This document shows positions 25,429-37,202 of a stretch of 64,000 nucleotides of DNA, piece after piece (the stretch's first letter is position 1; each line of letters begins with the position of its first letter). Under the pieces are notes generated by a model. It was not told the DNA's origin. It worked only from the letters and a program-made list of their open reading frames with translations, and made no database searches. The stretch is from Pseudomonas citri. GTDB lineage: Bacteria > Pseudomonadota > Gammaproteobacteria > Pseudomonadales > Pseudomonadaceae. The translations under genes were made by a program, and so were the position numbers. Where the stretch lies: assembly GCF_025336485.1 (NCBI RefSeq), contig NZ_JAODAB010000015.1, forward strand, positions 62,001-126,000, in the 5' to 3' direction.

Positions 25429-25466
25429 GCCCGAGGGCGGCCCCGTGCGCGGCGGCCCCCTCGGGC
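25429..25466 (+). promoter_or_regulatory. GC-rich hairpin between carA and carB
   Basis: GCCCGAGGG (25429-25437) pairs with CCCTCGGGC (25458-25466), with further GC-rich pairing inside. There is no U run. It could protect the carA 3' end or set the carA:carB ratio. Confidence 0.55.
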
Positions 25467-25524
25467 GCTTCAAAGATTGTTCGACGGCCTAGCCGACTGA
25501 CCTGCGGATTTGAGTGACAAACCC

Positions 25525-28742
<3,218 letters not shown>

Positions 28743-28746
<4 letters not shown>

Positions 28747-29225
28747 GCATAACCAAGTACCCGATGACCGTTCAGGGCGCGAAGGCCCTGGAAGAAGAAC
28801 ACGCTTTCCTGACCAAGGTCGAGCGCCCGCGCTTGAGCCAGGCTATTGGTGAAGCGCGTGAGCTGGGCGATCTCAAGGAAAACGCCGAATACCACGCTGC
28901 CCGCGAGGAGCAGGGGATGGTCGAGGCGCGTGTCCGTGATATCGAAGGCCGCATGCAGAATGCGGTGATCATCGATGTCACGACGATTCCCCATACTGGC
29001 AAGGTCATTTTTGGCACCACAGTGGAAATCGCCAACGTCGAGACGGATGAAAGCGTTACCTACCAGATCGTTGGTGAGGACGAGGCTGATATCAAGCTCG
29101 GCAAGATTTCCGTTGGCTCGCCTATCGCCCGCGCCTTGATTGCCAAGGAAGAGGGGGATGTGGTGGCGGTCAAGACGCCCGGTGGCGTCATCGAGTATGA
29201 GATTGTCGAAGTCCGTCACGTCTGA
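28743..29225 (+). CDS. greA: Transcription elongation factor GreA
   Basis: GreA rescues backtracked RNA polymerase by stimulating RNA cleavage. It has 160 residues from ATG 28743, which overlaps the carB stop. The N-terminal coiled coil holds the acidic tip (ARELGDLKENAEYHAAREEQ, with the DLKENAEY signature). The C-terminal FKBP-like domain includes YQIVGEDEADIKLGKISVGSPIARALIAKEEGD. Complete and typical; carAB-greA linkage is standard in pseudomonads. Confidence 0.98.
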
Positions 29226-29230
29226 ACGAA

Positions 29231-29253
29231 GGCGCCCGCTTCGCGCGGGCGCC
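29231..29253 (+). promoter_or_regulatory. Strong hairpin abutting the start codon at 29254
   Basis: GGCGCCCGC pairs with GCGGGCGCC around TTCGC, ending at the base before the ATG. It takes the place where a ribosome site would be. It may be the greA transcript end or a translational block. Confidence 0.6.
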
Positions 29254-29658
29254 ATGATCTGGCAGCTTGCCCAAATGTTGTGGGTGGGCGGTGTCTGGTT
29301 GTTGCACATCGGTTTGCTGCCGGTGCTGGGCCGAGTAGGCCTGGCACCGCTGCTGATCGATGAGATCGACGGCATGCTGACGGCGCTGCTGGTAGGTTTT
29401 TCCGCAGTGTGCGTGACGTTCCAGGCTTTGGTGCTGATTCAGGCCGAGGGCCTGGTCAGTCTATGGCGCGACATCCGTGGGCAACTGCTGGTCATGTCGT
29501 TGTATGCGTGCGGGATGTACTTTGTCGTGCGGCTTGGCTGGCCGGATGCAGGCCAGTGGCTGGCTTTCAGTTACCTGGTGCTGGGCTTTTCAGGTTTGGT
29601 ACTGGTGTTACAGCCGGTGCCCGGATGGAGTGGCAGGGTGTGCGAGGCACACCCTTGA
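29254..29658 (+). CDS. Small integral membrane protein (DUF4149-like)
   Basis: A 134-residue membrane protein of unknown function, with about four predicted membrane helices (roughly 3-25, 38-63, 73-93 and 100-120). It begins MIWQLAQMLWVGGVWLLHIGL. It resembles the DUF4149 proteins that sit between greA and yhbY in many pseudomonads. The ATG is directly preceded by a GC-rich hairpin and has no visible ribosome site, so translation may be coupled to greA or start differently. It converges with yhbY, 10 bases apart. Confidence 0.72.
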   Translation: MIWQLAQMLWVGGVWLLHIGLLPVLGRVGLAPLLIDEIDGMLTALLVGFSAVCVTFQALVLIQAEGLVSLWRDIRGQLLVMSLYACGMYFVVRLGWPDAGQWLAFSYLVLGFSGLVLVLQPVPGWSGRVCEAHP

Positions 29659-29668
29659 CCCTTTGGCG

Positions 29669-29977
29669 TTACTTGAAACGGTGGACGTTCGACAGCTGCT
29701 TGTTGACGCTGAAGTTCTTGCGATAGATCAGCGCCATCTTGCCGATGACCTGCACCAGGTCCGCCTTGCCGGTCTTGCACAGCTCTGCCACGGCAGCCAG
29801 GCGAGCTTCGCGATCGAGGATGTTGAGCTTGATCTTGATCAGCTCGTGATCGCTCAGGGCGCGTTCCAGCTCGGCCAGTACACCTTCAGTCAGACCGTTG
29901 TCAGCTACTGTCAGCACCGGCTTGAGGTGGTGGCCAATGGATTTGTATTGTTTCTTCTGCTCTTGAGTGAGCGGCAT
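29669..29977 (-). CDS. yhbY: Ribosome assembly RNA-binding protein YhbY (CRM domain)
   Basis: YhbY binds pre-50S ribosomal particles. It is a 102-residue single CRM domain: MPLTQEQKKQYKSIGHHLKPVLTVADNGLTEGVLAELERAL, then HELIKIKLNI and ADLVQVIGKMALIYRKN. Length and sequence match the family. It is divergent from rlmE, another 50S maturation factor, across about 106 bases that must hold both promoters. Confidence 0.95.
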   Translation of the reverse strand: MPLTQEQKKQYKSIGHHLKPVLTVADNGLTEGVLAELERALSDHELIKIKLNILDREARLAAVAELCKTGKADLVQVIGKMALIYRKNFSVNKQLSNVHRFK

Positions 29978-30083
29978 AATCTGACCCCTGCGTCTGATCT
30001 TGTAAAAAGCGGCGGCCAGTTTACCCGAGCGAGTCCGGGACCGCCCACTTAATCACGATCCGTTTTTATTTCAGAGGTGGCCT

Positions 30084-30734
30084 GTGGCCCGTTCCAAGAC
30101 TAGCCAGAACTGGCTGAAAGAGCACTTCAACGACCCATACGTCAAAATGGCGCAAAAGGACGGCTATCGCTCTCGTGCAAGCTATAAATTGCTGGAGTTG
30201 CAGGAAAAGGATCGCCTGATCCGCCCGGGCATGACAGTCATCGACCTCGGCGCGGCGCCGGGTGGGTGGTCCCAGGTGGCCAGTCGTCTGATTGGCGGCC
30301 AGGGACGATTGATCGCTTCCGACATCCTGGAAATGGACAGCATCCCTGATGTGACCTTCATCCAGGGCGATTTCACTGAAGATGCGGTACTGGCAAAAAT
30401 CCTCGAAGCCGTCGGAAATACGCAGGTTGACCTTGTGATTTCCGATATGGCCCCCAATATGAGTGGATTACCCGCTGTCGACATGCCTCGTGCGATGTTC
30501 CTCAGCGAGCTGGCCCTGGATCTGGCCGGGCGGGTGTTGCGCCCGGGCGGGGATTTTTTGATCAAGGTTTTCCAGGGTGAAGGTTTCGACGAGTACCACA
30601 AGGGCATGCGCAAACTGTTCGAAAAGGTGCAGATGCGCAAGCCACTGTCGTCCCGTGACCGTTCTCGCGAACAGTATCTGCTGGCGAGAGGCTTTCGCGG
30701 GATCGAGGGCGCAGCGAGCGATGAGCGTCTTTGA
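30084..30734 (+). CDS. rlmE: 23S rRNA 2'-O-ribose methyltransferase RlmE (FtsJ/RrmJ)
   Basis: RlmE methylates the 2'-OH of U2552 (E. coli numbering) in the A-loop of 23S rRNA. It has 216 residues from GTG 30084, with AGAGGTGG upstream. The SAM-binding motif is VIDLGAAPGGWSQVASRL (about 50-67). The catalytic set is visible as DLVISDMAPNMSG and FLIKVFQGEGFDEY, with the conserved SRDRSREQYLLARGF at the end. It precedes ftsH, the heat-shock ftsJ-ftsH pair of E. coli, separated here by 183 bases. Confidence 0.97.
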   Translation: MARSKTSQNWLKEHFNDPYVKMAQKDGYRSRASYKLLELQEKDRLIRPGMTVIDLGAAPGGWSQVASRLIGGQGRLIASDILEMDSIPDVTFIQGDFTEDAVLAKILEAVGNTQVDLVISDMAPNMSGLPAVDMPRAMFLSELALDLAGRVLRPGGDFLIKVFQGEGFDEYHKGMRKLFEKVQMRKPLSSRDRSREQYLLARGFRGIEGAASDERL

Positions 30735-30917
30735 GAGGGTGCGATAGTTTTTTTTGTATCGCATTGCAGAAGCCGCGGGATGAAAATCAGGCGGTCACAG
30801 TTTCACATTGGGTTACAGACGGCGCCTGCCAGAGCCGTACGTAATGTAGTAAGTTAGGCCGGTGAATATCATGCGAAGCGCGCGCCAGTAGCGGAGCTTG
30901 CTTCAGAGGGTAGTTAA

Positions 30918-32837
30918 TTGAACGACATGGCAAAGAATCTGATCCTGTGGTTGATCATCGCCGCTGTCCTTGTGACCGTGATGAACAACTTCTCCAGCCC
31001 TAACGAGCCGCAGACCCTTAACTATTCCGACTTCATCCAGCAGGTCAAGGATGGCAAGGTCGAACGCGTAGCCGTAGACGGCTATGTGATTACCGGCAAG
31101 CGCACCGACGGTGACAATTTCAAGACCATTCGTCCGGCGATCCAGGACAATGGCCTGATCGGCGACCTGGTGGACAACCATGTCGTGGTCGAAGGCAAGC
31201 AGCCTGAACAGCAAAGCATCTGGACCCAGCTTCTGGTCGCCAGCTTCCCGATCCTGGTGATCATCGCGGTGTTCATGTTCTTCATGCGCCAGATGCAGGG
31301 CGGTGGCGGCGGCAAGGGCGGGCCGATGAGCTTTGGCAAGAGCAAGGCCCGGTTGCTCTCCGAAGACCAGGTCAAGACGACGCTGGCCGACGTGGCCGGT
31401 TGCGACGAAGCCAAGGAAGAAGTGGGCGAGCTGGTCGAGTTCCTCCGCGATCCGGGCAAGTTCCAGCGCCTGGGTGGTCGTATTCCGCGTGGCGTCCTGA
31501 TGGTTGGTCCGCCGGGTACCGGTAAGACCTTGCTGGCCAAGGCGATTGCCGGTGAAGCCAAGGTGCCGTTCTTCACGATTTCCGGTTCCGACTTCGTCGA
31601 AATGTTCGTCGGCGTGGGTGCCAGCCGTGTTCGTGACATGTTCGAACAAGCCAAGAAGCACGCGCCGTGCATCATTTTCATCGACGAAATCGACGCCGTG
31701 GGCCGTCACCGTGGCGCTGGCATGGGCGGTGGTCACGATGAGCGTGAGCAAACCCTCAACCAGTTACTGGTCGAGATGGACGGTTTCGAAATGAACGACG
31801 GCATCATCGTGATTGCCGCCACCAACCGTCCGGATGTGCTTGATCCTGCGCTGTTGCGTCCAGGTCGTTTCGACCGTCAGGTTGTGGTCGGCTTGCCGGA
31901 CATTCGCGGTCGCGAACAGATCCTCAAGGTTCACATGCGCAAGGTGCCGATGGGTGACGACGTCGCCGCGGCGGTCATTGCGCGCGGTACACCGGGCTTT
32001 TCTGGTGCCGACCTGGCTAACCTGGTGAACGAAGCTTCCTTGTTCGCTGCTCGTTCCGGCAAGCGGGTCGTGGAAATGAAGGAGTTCGAACTGGCCAAGG
32101 ACAAGATCATGATGGGCGCCGAGCGCAAATCCATGGTCATGTCGGAAAAGGAAAAGCAGAACACTGCGTACCATGAGGCGGGTCACGCCATCGTCGGTCG
32201 CGTGGTGCCTGAGCACGATCCTGTCTACAAGGTGTCGATCATCCCGCGCGGTCGTGCCCTTGGGGTGACCATGTTCCTGCCGGAAGAGGATCGCTACAGT
32301 CTGTCCAAGCGTGCGCTGATCAGCCAGATCTGTTCGCTGTACGGTGGTCGTATCGCTGAGGAAATGACTCTTGGGTTCGATGGTGTGACCACGGGGGCAT
32401 CCAATGACATCATGCGTGCGAGCCAGATCGCGCGGAACATGGTGACCAAATGGGGGTTGTCCGAGAAGTTGGGACCTCTGATGTATGCCGAAGAAGACAC
32501 CGAAGTGTTCCTGGGGCGTGGTGGCGGTGGTCAGCATGCCACCTTCTCCGGTGAGACGGCCAAGCTGATTGATTCCGAGGTGCGCAGCATCATTGACCAG
32601 TGCTATGGCACGGCCAAGCAGATCCTCACGGACAATCGTGACAAGCTCGATGCCATGGCCGACGCGCTGATGAAGTACGAGACCATCGACGCCGAACAGA
32701 TCGACGACATCATGGCGGGTCGCCCGCCTCGTGAGCCTCGCGACTGGTCCGGTGGCACCGGTACTTCGGGAACGCCTCCGGCCGTGCAGGGTGAGCGTCC
32801 GGAGACGCCGATCGGTGGTCCGGCGGCTGACGTATAA
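30918..32837 (+). CDS. ftsH: ATP-dependent zinc metalloprotease FtsH
   Basis: FtsH is a membrane-anchored AAA+ protease that degrades unassembled membrane proteins and regulators such as sigma-32 and LpxC. I take TTG 30918 as start (639 aa) because AGAGGG is 7 bases away. ATG 30927 (MAKNLILW, the E. coli-like start) is 16 bases from it. Two membrane helices flank a periplasmic domain (about 5-25 and 104-125). Walker A is GPPGTGKT and Walker B is CIIFIDEIDAVG, with the zinc site HEAGH at 419-423. The tail is Pro/Gly-rich. folP follows after 8 bases. Confidence 0.98.
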   Translation: MNDMAKNLILWLIIAAVLVTVMNNFSSPNEPQTLNYSDFIQQVKDGKVERVAVDGYVITGKRTDGDNFKTIRPAIQDNGLIGDLVDNHVVVEGKQPEQQSIWTQLLVASFPILVIIAVFMFFMRQMQGGGGGKGGPMSFGKSKARLLSEDQVKTTLADVAGCDEAKEEVGELVEFLRDPGKFQRLGGRIPRGVLMVGPPGTGKTLLAKAIAGEAKVPFFTISGSDFVEMFVGVGASRVRDMFEQAKKHAPCIIFIDEIDAVGRHRGAGMGGGHDEREQTLNQLLVEMDGFEMNDGIIVIAATNRPDVLDPALLRPGRFDRQVVVGLPDIRGREQILKVHMRKVPMGDDVAAAVIARGTPGFSGADLANLVNEASLFAARSGKRVVEMKEFELAKDKIMMGAERKSMVMSEKEKQNTAYHEAGHAIVGRVVPEHDPVYKVSIIPRGRALGVTMFLPEEDRYSLSKRALISQICSLYGGRIAEEMTLGFDGVTTGASNDIMRASQIARNMVTKWGLSEKLGPLMYAEEDTEVFLGRGGGGQHATFSGETAKLIDSEVRSIIDQCYGTAKQILTDNRDKLDAMADALMKYETIDAEQIDDIMAGRPPREPRDWSGGTGTSGTPPAVQGERPETPIGGPAADV

Positions 32838-32845
32838 GGCTTGAA

Positions 32846-33697
32846 ATGAATTCTGTTCAGTCCTCGACCCGGTTGCCTTTCGGCAACCGGGTTCTTGATT
32901 TGGCCCATGTGCATGTCATGGGTATTCTCAATGTCACTCCTGATTCCTTTTCCGACGGTGGGCGCTTCAGCCAGCTCGATGCGGCATTGCGTCATGCCGA
33001 GGCCATGGTGGCTGCCGGGGCGACGCTGATCGATGTCGGGGGGGAGTCAACCCGGCCAGGGGCGCGAGCGGTGTCCCCTACCGAGGAGCTGGAGCGCGTG
33101 GCGCCGATTGTCGAGCGCATACACCGCGAGCTGGACGTGATTATTTCTGTCGATACTTCCACCCCGGCGGTCATGCGCGAGAGTGCGCGGCTGGGGGCGG
33201 GGTTGATCAACGACGTCCGCGCTCTGCGGCGCGATGGTGCACTCGACGCAGCAGCGGCCACGGGGTTGCCGGTGTGCCTGATGCATATGCTGGGTGAGCC
33301 CGGGAATATGCAGGATGACCCGCATTATCACGATGTAGCCAGGGAGGTGGGCGAGTTTCTGGCAGAGCGTCTGGCCCAGTGCGCCGCAGCGGGTATCCCT
33401 GGAGAGCGGATTATTCTCGATCCCGGATTTGGCTTTGCCAAGACGCTGGCTCACAACCTCAGCCTGTTCAAGCATATGGAAGCTTTGCATGCCTTGGGGC
33501 GCCCGCTGTTGGTTGGGGTTTCGCGAAAGAGCATGATAGGCAATGCCTTGGGGCGACCGGTGGGGGAGCGCCTGTATGGCGGTCTCGCGCTCGCGGCCCT
33601 GGCCATTACAAAAGGTGCGCGCATCCTGCGAGTGCACGATGTGGCCGAAACGATGGATGTTGTGCGGATGATCGCTGCTGTGGATTCAGCCGAATAA
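32846..33697 (+). CDS. folP: Dihydropteroate synthase FolP
   Basis: FolP joins p-aminobenzoate to the pterin diphosphate in folate synthesis and is the sulfonamide target. It has 283 residues. The signatures are MGILNVTPDSFSDGGRF and DVGGESTRPGARAVSPTEE; RIILDPGFGFAKTLAHNLSL and VGVSRKSMIGN complete the pterin site. It lies between ftsH and glmM, 8 and 16 bases from its neighbours, so one transcript is likely. Confidence 0.97.
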   Translation: MNSVQSSTRLPFGNRVLDLAHVHVMGILNVTPDSFSDGGRFSQLDAALRHAEAMVAAGATLIDVGGESTRPGARAVSPTEELERVAPIVERIHRELDVIISVDTSTPAVMRESARLGAGLINDVRALRRDGALDAAAATGLPVCLMHMLGEPGNMQDDPHYHDVAREVGEFLAERLAQCAAAGIPGERIILDPGFGFAKTLAHNLSLFKHMEALHALGRPLLVGVSRKSMIGNALGRPVGERLYGGLALAALAITKGARILRVHDVAETMDVVRMIAAVDSAE

Positions 33698-33713
33698 GAA
33701 TGACGGAGCACTT

Positions 33714-35051
33714 ATGAGCAAAAAATACTTTGGCACCGACGGTATCCGTGGTCGGGTCGGCGAATACCCCATCACCCCTGATTTCATGCTCAAGCTCGGC
33801 TGGGCTGCCGGCATGGCGTTCCGCAAGATGGGCGCCTGCAAGGTGCTGGTCGGCAAGGACACGCGCATTTCCGGCTACATGTTCGAATCCGCCCTGGAGG
33901 CTGGCCTGACGTCGGCGGGTGCCGACGTGATGCTGCTGGGGCCGATGCCGACGCCCGCCATTGCTTACTTGACGCGTACATTCCAGGCGCAGGCAGGCAT
34001 CGTGATCAGTGCCTCGCACAACCCTCACGACGACAACGGCATCAAGTTTTTCTCCGGCCAGGGCACCAAGTTGCCCGATGAAATCGAACTGATGATCGAG
34101 GAACTGCTGGATACGCCGATGACCGTGGTTGAGTCGAGCAAGATCGGCAAGGTATCGCGGATCAACGATGCGTCGGGTCGCTACATCGAATTCTGCAAAG
34201 GCAGTGTGCCGACCGGCACCAGCTTCTCGGGCCTGAAAATTGTCGTCGACTGCGCCCATGGCGCTACCTACAAGGTCGCGCCGAGTGTATTTCGCGAGTT
34301 GGGGGCGGAGGTCGTGGTGCTTTCCGCCCAGCCTAACGGCCTGAACATCAATCACAACTGCGGTTCCACCCATACCGAGGCGTTGCAGGCTGCCGTGCTC
34401 GCCGAGCAGGCCGACCTGGGGATTGCCTTCGATGGCGACGGTGACCGGGTCCTGATGGTTGATCACACCGGTACGGTCGTCGATGGAGACGAGCTGCTGT
34501 TCATCATTGCTCGCGACTTGCACGGTCGTGGCAGGTTGCAGGGCGGTGTCGTCGGTACACTGATGAGCAACCTCGGGCTTGAACTGGCCTTGGCGGATCT
34601 TGATATTCCCTTCGTGCGCGCCAACGTGGGTGACCGCTACGTGATCTCGGAGTTGCTGGAGCGCAATTGGGTGATCGGCGGTGAAAACTCCGGTCACATC
34701 GTGTGCTTTGATCACACCACTACCGGGGACGCCATCATTGCTGCCTTGCAAGTGCTGATGGCGCTCAAGGCGCGCAACGAAGGGCTCGCACAGTCACGCC
34801 AGGCATTGCGCAAATGCCCGCAGGTGTTGATCAACGTGCGTTTCGGTGGCGGGGCGAGCCCGATCGAGCATGAGAAGGTCAAGCAGGCCAGCGAGCGTGT
34901 GACACAGGCGATGGCTGGTCGTGGTCGTGTGCTGTTGCGCAAGTCCGGAACAGAGCCTCTGGTGCGTGTGATGGTCGAAGGCGAGGACGAAACACTGGTT
35001 CGCGGCTATGCCGAAGAGCTGGCAAAACTGGTTGCTGAAGTTTCTGCCTGA
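33714..35051 (+). CDS. glmM: Phosphoglucosamine mutase GlmM
   Basis: GlmM converts glucosamine-6-phosphate to glucosamine-1-phosphate for peptidoglycan and lipopolysaccharide precursors. The 445-residue protein starts MSKKYFGTDGIRGRVGEYPI. The phosphoserine loop is ISASHNPHDDNGIKFFSG (Ser101). The metal loop is DGDGDRVLMVDHTG, the sugar loop GGENSGHIV, and the phosphate-binding loop RKSGTEPLVRVM. Complete, in the usual folP-glmM-tpiA order. Confidence 0.98.
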   Translation: MSKKYFGTDGIRGRVGEYPITPDFMLKLGWAAGMAFRKMGACKVLVGKDTRISGYMFESALEAGLTSAGADVMLLGPMPTPAIAYLTRTFQAQAGIVISASHNPHDDNGIKFFSGQGTKLPDEIELMIEELLDTPMTVVESSKIGKVSRINDASGRYIEFCKGSVPTGTSFSGLKIVVDCAHGATYKVAPSVFRELGAEVVVLSAQPNGLNINHNCGSTHTEALQAAVLAEQADLGIAFDGDGDRVLMVDHTGTVVDGDELLFIIARDLHGRGRLQGGVVGTLMSNLGLELALADLDIPFVRANVGDRYVISELLERNWVIGGENSGHIVCFDHTTTGDAIIAALQVLMALKARNEGLAQSRQALRKCPQVLINVRFGGGASPIEHEKVKQASERVTQAMAGRGRVLLRKSGTEPLVRVMVEGEDETLVRGYAEELAKLVAEVSA

Positions 35052-35058
35052 ATTCGGC

Positions 35059-35087
35059 TTGCCAGCCATGGAACGGTTGGGTAAGAT
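35059..35087 (+). promoter_or_regulatory. Possible tpiA promoter
   Basis: TTGCCA and TAAGAT are separated by 17 bases in the glmM-tpiA gap, about 30 bases before the tpiA ATG. Confidence 0.5.
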
Positions 35088-35117
35088 CTGCGCCCACTTT
35101 GACCGACGAGGTACAGC

Positions 35118-35873
35118 ATGCGTCGCCCTATGGTAGCTGGTAACTGGAAGATGCACGGTACCCGCGCCAGCGTCGCTGAGCTGATCAATGGCCTTCGTCA
35201 TTTGGCCTTGCCAAGCGGTGTTGATGTCGCGGTATTCCCGCCTTGCTTGTATATCAATCAAGTGATTGATGGCTTGAAAGGCAAGTCGATTTCGGTCGGC
35301 GCACAGAATTCCGCGATAGAGCCCATGCAAGGTGCATTGACGGGTGAGATTGCTCCAAGTCAGTTGGTGGATGCGGATTGTTCCCTGGTCCTGGTTGGAC
35401 ACTCCGAGCGTCGCCTGATCATGGGTGAGCAGGATAAGACCTTGATTCGCAAATTCGCTGCGGCTCAGGCGTGCGGTCTGATCCCGGTGTTGTGTGTAGG
35501 GGAGACCCTCGAACAGCGTGAAGCCGGCAAGACCCTTGAGGTTGTCGGGCGTCAGCTGGGCAGCATCATCGAAGACCTGGGCGTCGGCGCTTTTGCCAAG
35601 GCTGTCATTGCTTACGAGCCGGTCTGGGCCATTGGTACCGGGCTGACAGCTTCGCCTCAACAGGCGCAGGATGTGCATGCAGCCATCAGGGCGCAGTTGG
35701 CGGCAGAGAATTCTGAAGTGGCACGAGGTGTGCGGCTTCTATACGGCGGCAGCGTGAAGGCGGCCAATGCGGCTGAGCTGTTCGGCATGCCGGATATCGA
35801 TGGGGGGCTCATTGGTGGGGCATCCCTGAATGCAGATGAGTTCGGTGCGATTTGTCGCGCCGCGGGAAACTGA
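35118..35873 (+). CDS. tpiA: Triosephosphate isomerase TpiA
   Basis: TpiA interconverts dihydroxyacetone phosphate and glyceraldehyde-3-phosphate. It has 251 residues starting MRRPMVAGNWKMHGTRASV (Lys at the active site). The catalytic His is in VLVGHSERR, the catalytic Glu in VIAYEPVWAIGTG, and the phosphate loop is LYGGSVKAANAAELF. secG begins 4 bases after the stop. Confidence 0.98.
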   Translation: MRRPMVAGNWKMHGTRASVAELINGLRHLALPSGVDVAVFPPCLYINQVIDGLKGKSISVGAQNSAIEPMQGALTGEIAPSQLVDADCSLVLVGHSERRLIMGEQDKTLIRKFAAAQACGLIPVLCVGETLEQREAGKTLEVVGRQLGSIIEDLGVGAFAKAVIAYEPVWAIGTGLTASPQQAQDVHAAIRAQLAAENSEVARGVRLLYGGSVKAANAAELFGMPDIDGGLIGGASLNADEFGAICRAAGN

Positions 35874-35877
35874 AAAA

Positions 35878-36261
35878 ATGCTGGAAACAGTCGTAGTCGT
35901 TTTTCATCTGCTGGGTGCACTGGGTGTAGTTGCCCTCGTATTGCTGCAGCAGGGTAAAGGTGCGGATGCTGGTGCGTCTTTCGGTGCAGGTGCTTCAAAT
36001 ACTGTGTTCGGAAGCCAAGGTTCCTCTACCTTTCTTAGTAAGTTTACTGCTATACTTGCCGCCGGTTTCTTCATGACCAGCTTAGGGTTAGGTTACTTTG
36101 CTAAAGAGAAGGCTCACGAGCTGACTCAAGTAGGTTTGCCAAACCCGGCCGTTCTGGAGGCGCCAAAGCAACAACCGGCTTCTGATGATGTCCCGGTGCT
36201 TCAAGAGCAAAAGTCGGCCAACCCGGCGACTGACGTACCTCCAGCTCAAGAGCAGAAGTAA
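35878..36261 (+). CDS. secG: Protein translocase subunit SecG
   Basis: SecG is a small subunit of the SecYEG translocon. It has 127 residues with two membrane helices (about 3-22 and 53-72). Between them is the conserved GKGADAGASFGAGASNTVFGSQGSSTFLSK. The C-terminal tail is polar, Pro/Gln-rich and longer than in E. coli. The tpiA-secG-tRNA-Leu order is conserved in gammaproteobacteria. Confidence 0.96.
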   Translation: MLETVVVVFHLLGALGVVALVLLQQGKGADAGASFGAGASNTVFGSQGSSTFLSKFTAILAAGFFMTSLGLGYFAKEKAHELTQVGLPNPAVLEAPKQQPASDDVPVLQEQKSANPATDVPPAQEQK

Positions 36262-36283
36262 GAAGGTTTCAAACGCTGTATTT

Positions 36284-36369
36284 GCCGAGGTGGTGGAATT
36301 GGTAGACACGCAACCTTGAGGTGGTTGTGCCCATAGGGTGTAGGGGTTCGAGTCCCCTTCTCGGTACCA
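36284..36369 (+). tRNA. tRNA-Leu (anticodon GAG)
   Basis: An 86-nt tRNA with a long variable arm. The anticodon stem CAACC/GGTTG holds loop TTGAGGT (anticodon GAG), with the T arm GGGTTCGAGTCCC-like and an encoded CCA end. It lies 22 bases after secG. Confidence 0.97.
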
Positions 36370-36378
36370 ATTATCAGG

Positions 36379-36404
36379 AAAGCCCGCGATTGCGGGCTTT
36401 CTTG
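36379..36404 (+). terminator. Terminator after tRNA-Leu
   Basis: AAAGCCCGC pairs with GCGGGCTTT around GATT, followed by CTT. It ends the secG/tRNA-Leu transcript. Confidence 0.85.
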
Positions 36405-36421
36405 TAGGTGGAAGGGTTACA

Positions 36422-36450
36422 TTGACCCTGTAGGGGATCGGTCGTATACT
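36422..36450 (+). promoter_or_regulatory. Promoter of initiator tRNA
   Basis: TTGACC (36422-36427) and TATACT (36445-36450) are exactly 17 bases apart, a near-consensus sigma-70 promoter. It would start transcription just before the tRNA at 36467. Confidence 0.85.
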
Positions 36451-36466
36451 TCCGCCCCAGCTTTGT

Positions 36467-36543
<77 letters not shown>

Positions 36544-36551
36544 GTTTCAGG

Positions 36552-36572
36552 GCCCCTTCCAAGGGGCTTTTT
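36552..36572 (+). terminator. Terminator after tRNA-fMet
   Basis: GCCCCTT pairs with AAGGGGC, followed by TTTTT. Confidence 0.85.
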
Positions 36573-36619
36573 GTTAGCTGGACACTTTACAGCGCCGCTG
36601 TTCAGGCGGCGTTTCAGGG

Positions 36620-36645
36620 ATGGGCGATTCGCCCATTTTTTTTTT
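36620..36645 (+). terminator. Second terminator, upstream of rimP
   Basis: ATGGGCG pairs with CGCCCAT around ATT, followed by nine T. It lies 40 bases before rimP. With the one at 36552 it separates the tRNA from the nus operon, or acts as an attenuator for it. Confidence 0.8.
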
Positions 36646-36684
36646 ATTTGCACAGCATGCACAAACATGCACGAGGGGGTTCAG

Positions 36685-37143
36685 GTGTCGAGCAAGCTAG
36701 AACAGTTGCAGGCCTTGTTGGCCCCGGTGGTCGTGGCCCTGGGCTATGAATGCTGGGGTATTGAGTTTTCGGCTCAAGGTCGCCACTCATTGTTGCGCGT
36801 TTATATCGATAAGGAAGGCGGCGTGTTGGTGGACGATTGCGCCATCGTCAGCCGTCAGATCAGCGGTGTGCTGGATGTTGAAGATCCAATCAGCACCGAA
36901 TACACCCTTGAAGTTTCCTCGCCTGGCATGGAACGCCCACTGTTCACTCTTGAGCAGTTTGCTTCGTTTGCCGGTGAACAAGTGAAGATCAAGCTGCGTT
37001 CTCCTTTCGAAGGGCGACGCAACTTTCAAGGCCTTCTGCGCGGTGTAGAAGAACAGGACGTCGTGGTGCAGGTAGATGACCATGAGTTCCTGTTGCCGAT
37101 CGATATGATCGACAAGGCCAACATTATTCCCAGTTTTGACTGA
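36685..37143 (+). CDS. rimP: Ribosome maturation factor RimP
   Basis: RimP is needed for 30S subunit maturation. From GTG 36685 (GAGGGGG 6-8 bases upstream) it has 152 residues, starting VSSKLEQLQALLAPVVVALGYE. This start gives the usual family length; longer frames reach back over the terminator. The N-terminal alpha/beta domain contains LLRVYIDKEGGVLVDDCAIVSRQ, and YTLEVSSPGMERPLF is conserved. The C-terminal Sm-like domain ends in DKANIIPSFD. First protein gene of the rimP-nusA-infB operon. Confidence 0.96.
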   Translation: MSSKLEQLQALLAPVVVALGYECWGIEFSAQGRHSLLRVYIDKEGGVLVDDCAIVSRQISGVLDVEDPISTEYTLEVSSPGMERPLFTLEQFASFAGEQVKIKLRSPFEGRRNFQGLLRGVEEQDVVVQVDDHEFLLPIDMIDKANIIPSFD

Positions 37144-37202
37144 TACGTGCCAGATACTGCGGATCCCGCGGATCCAATGGCTTGCGAAAGGCGAGGCGTA
37201 CG

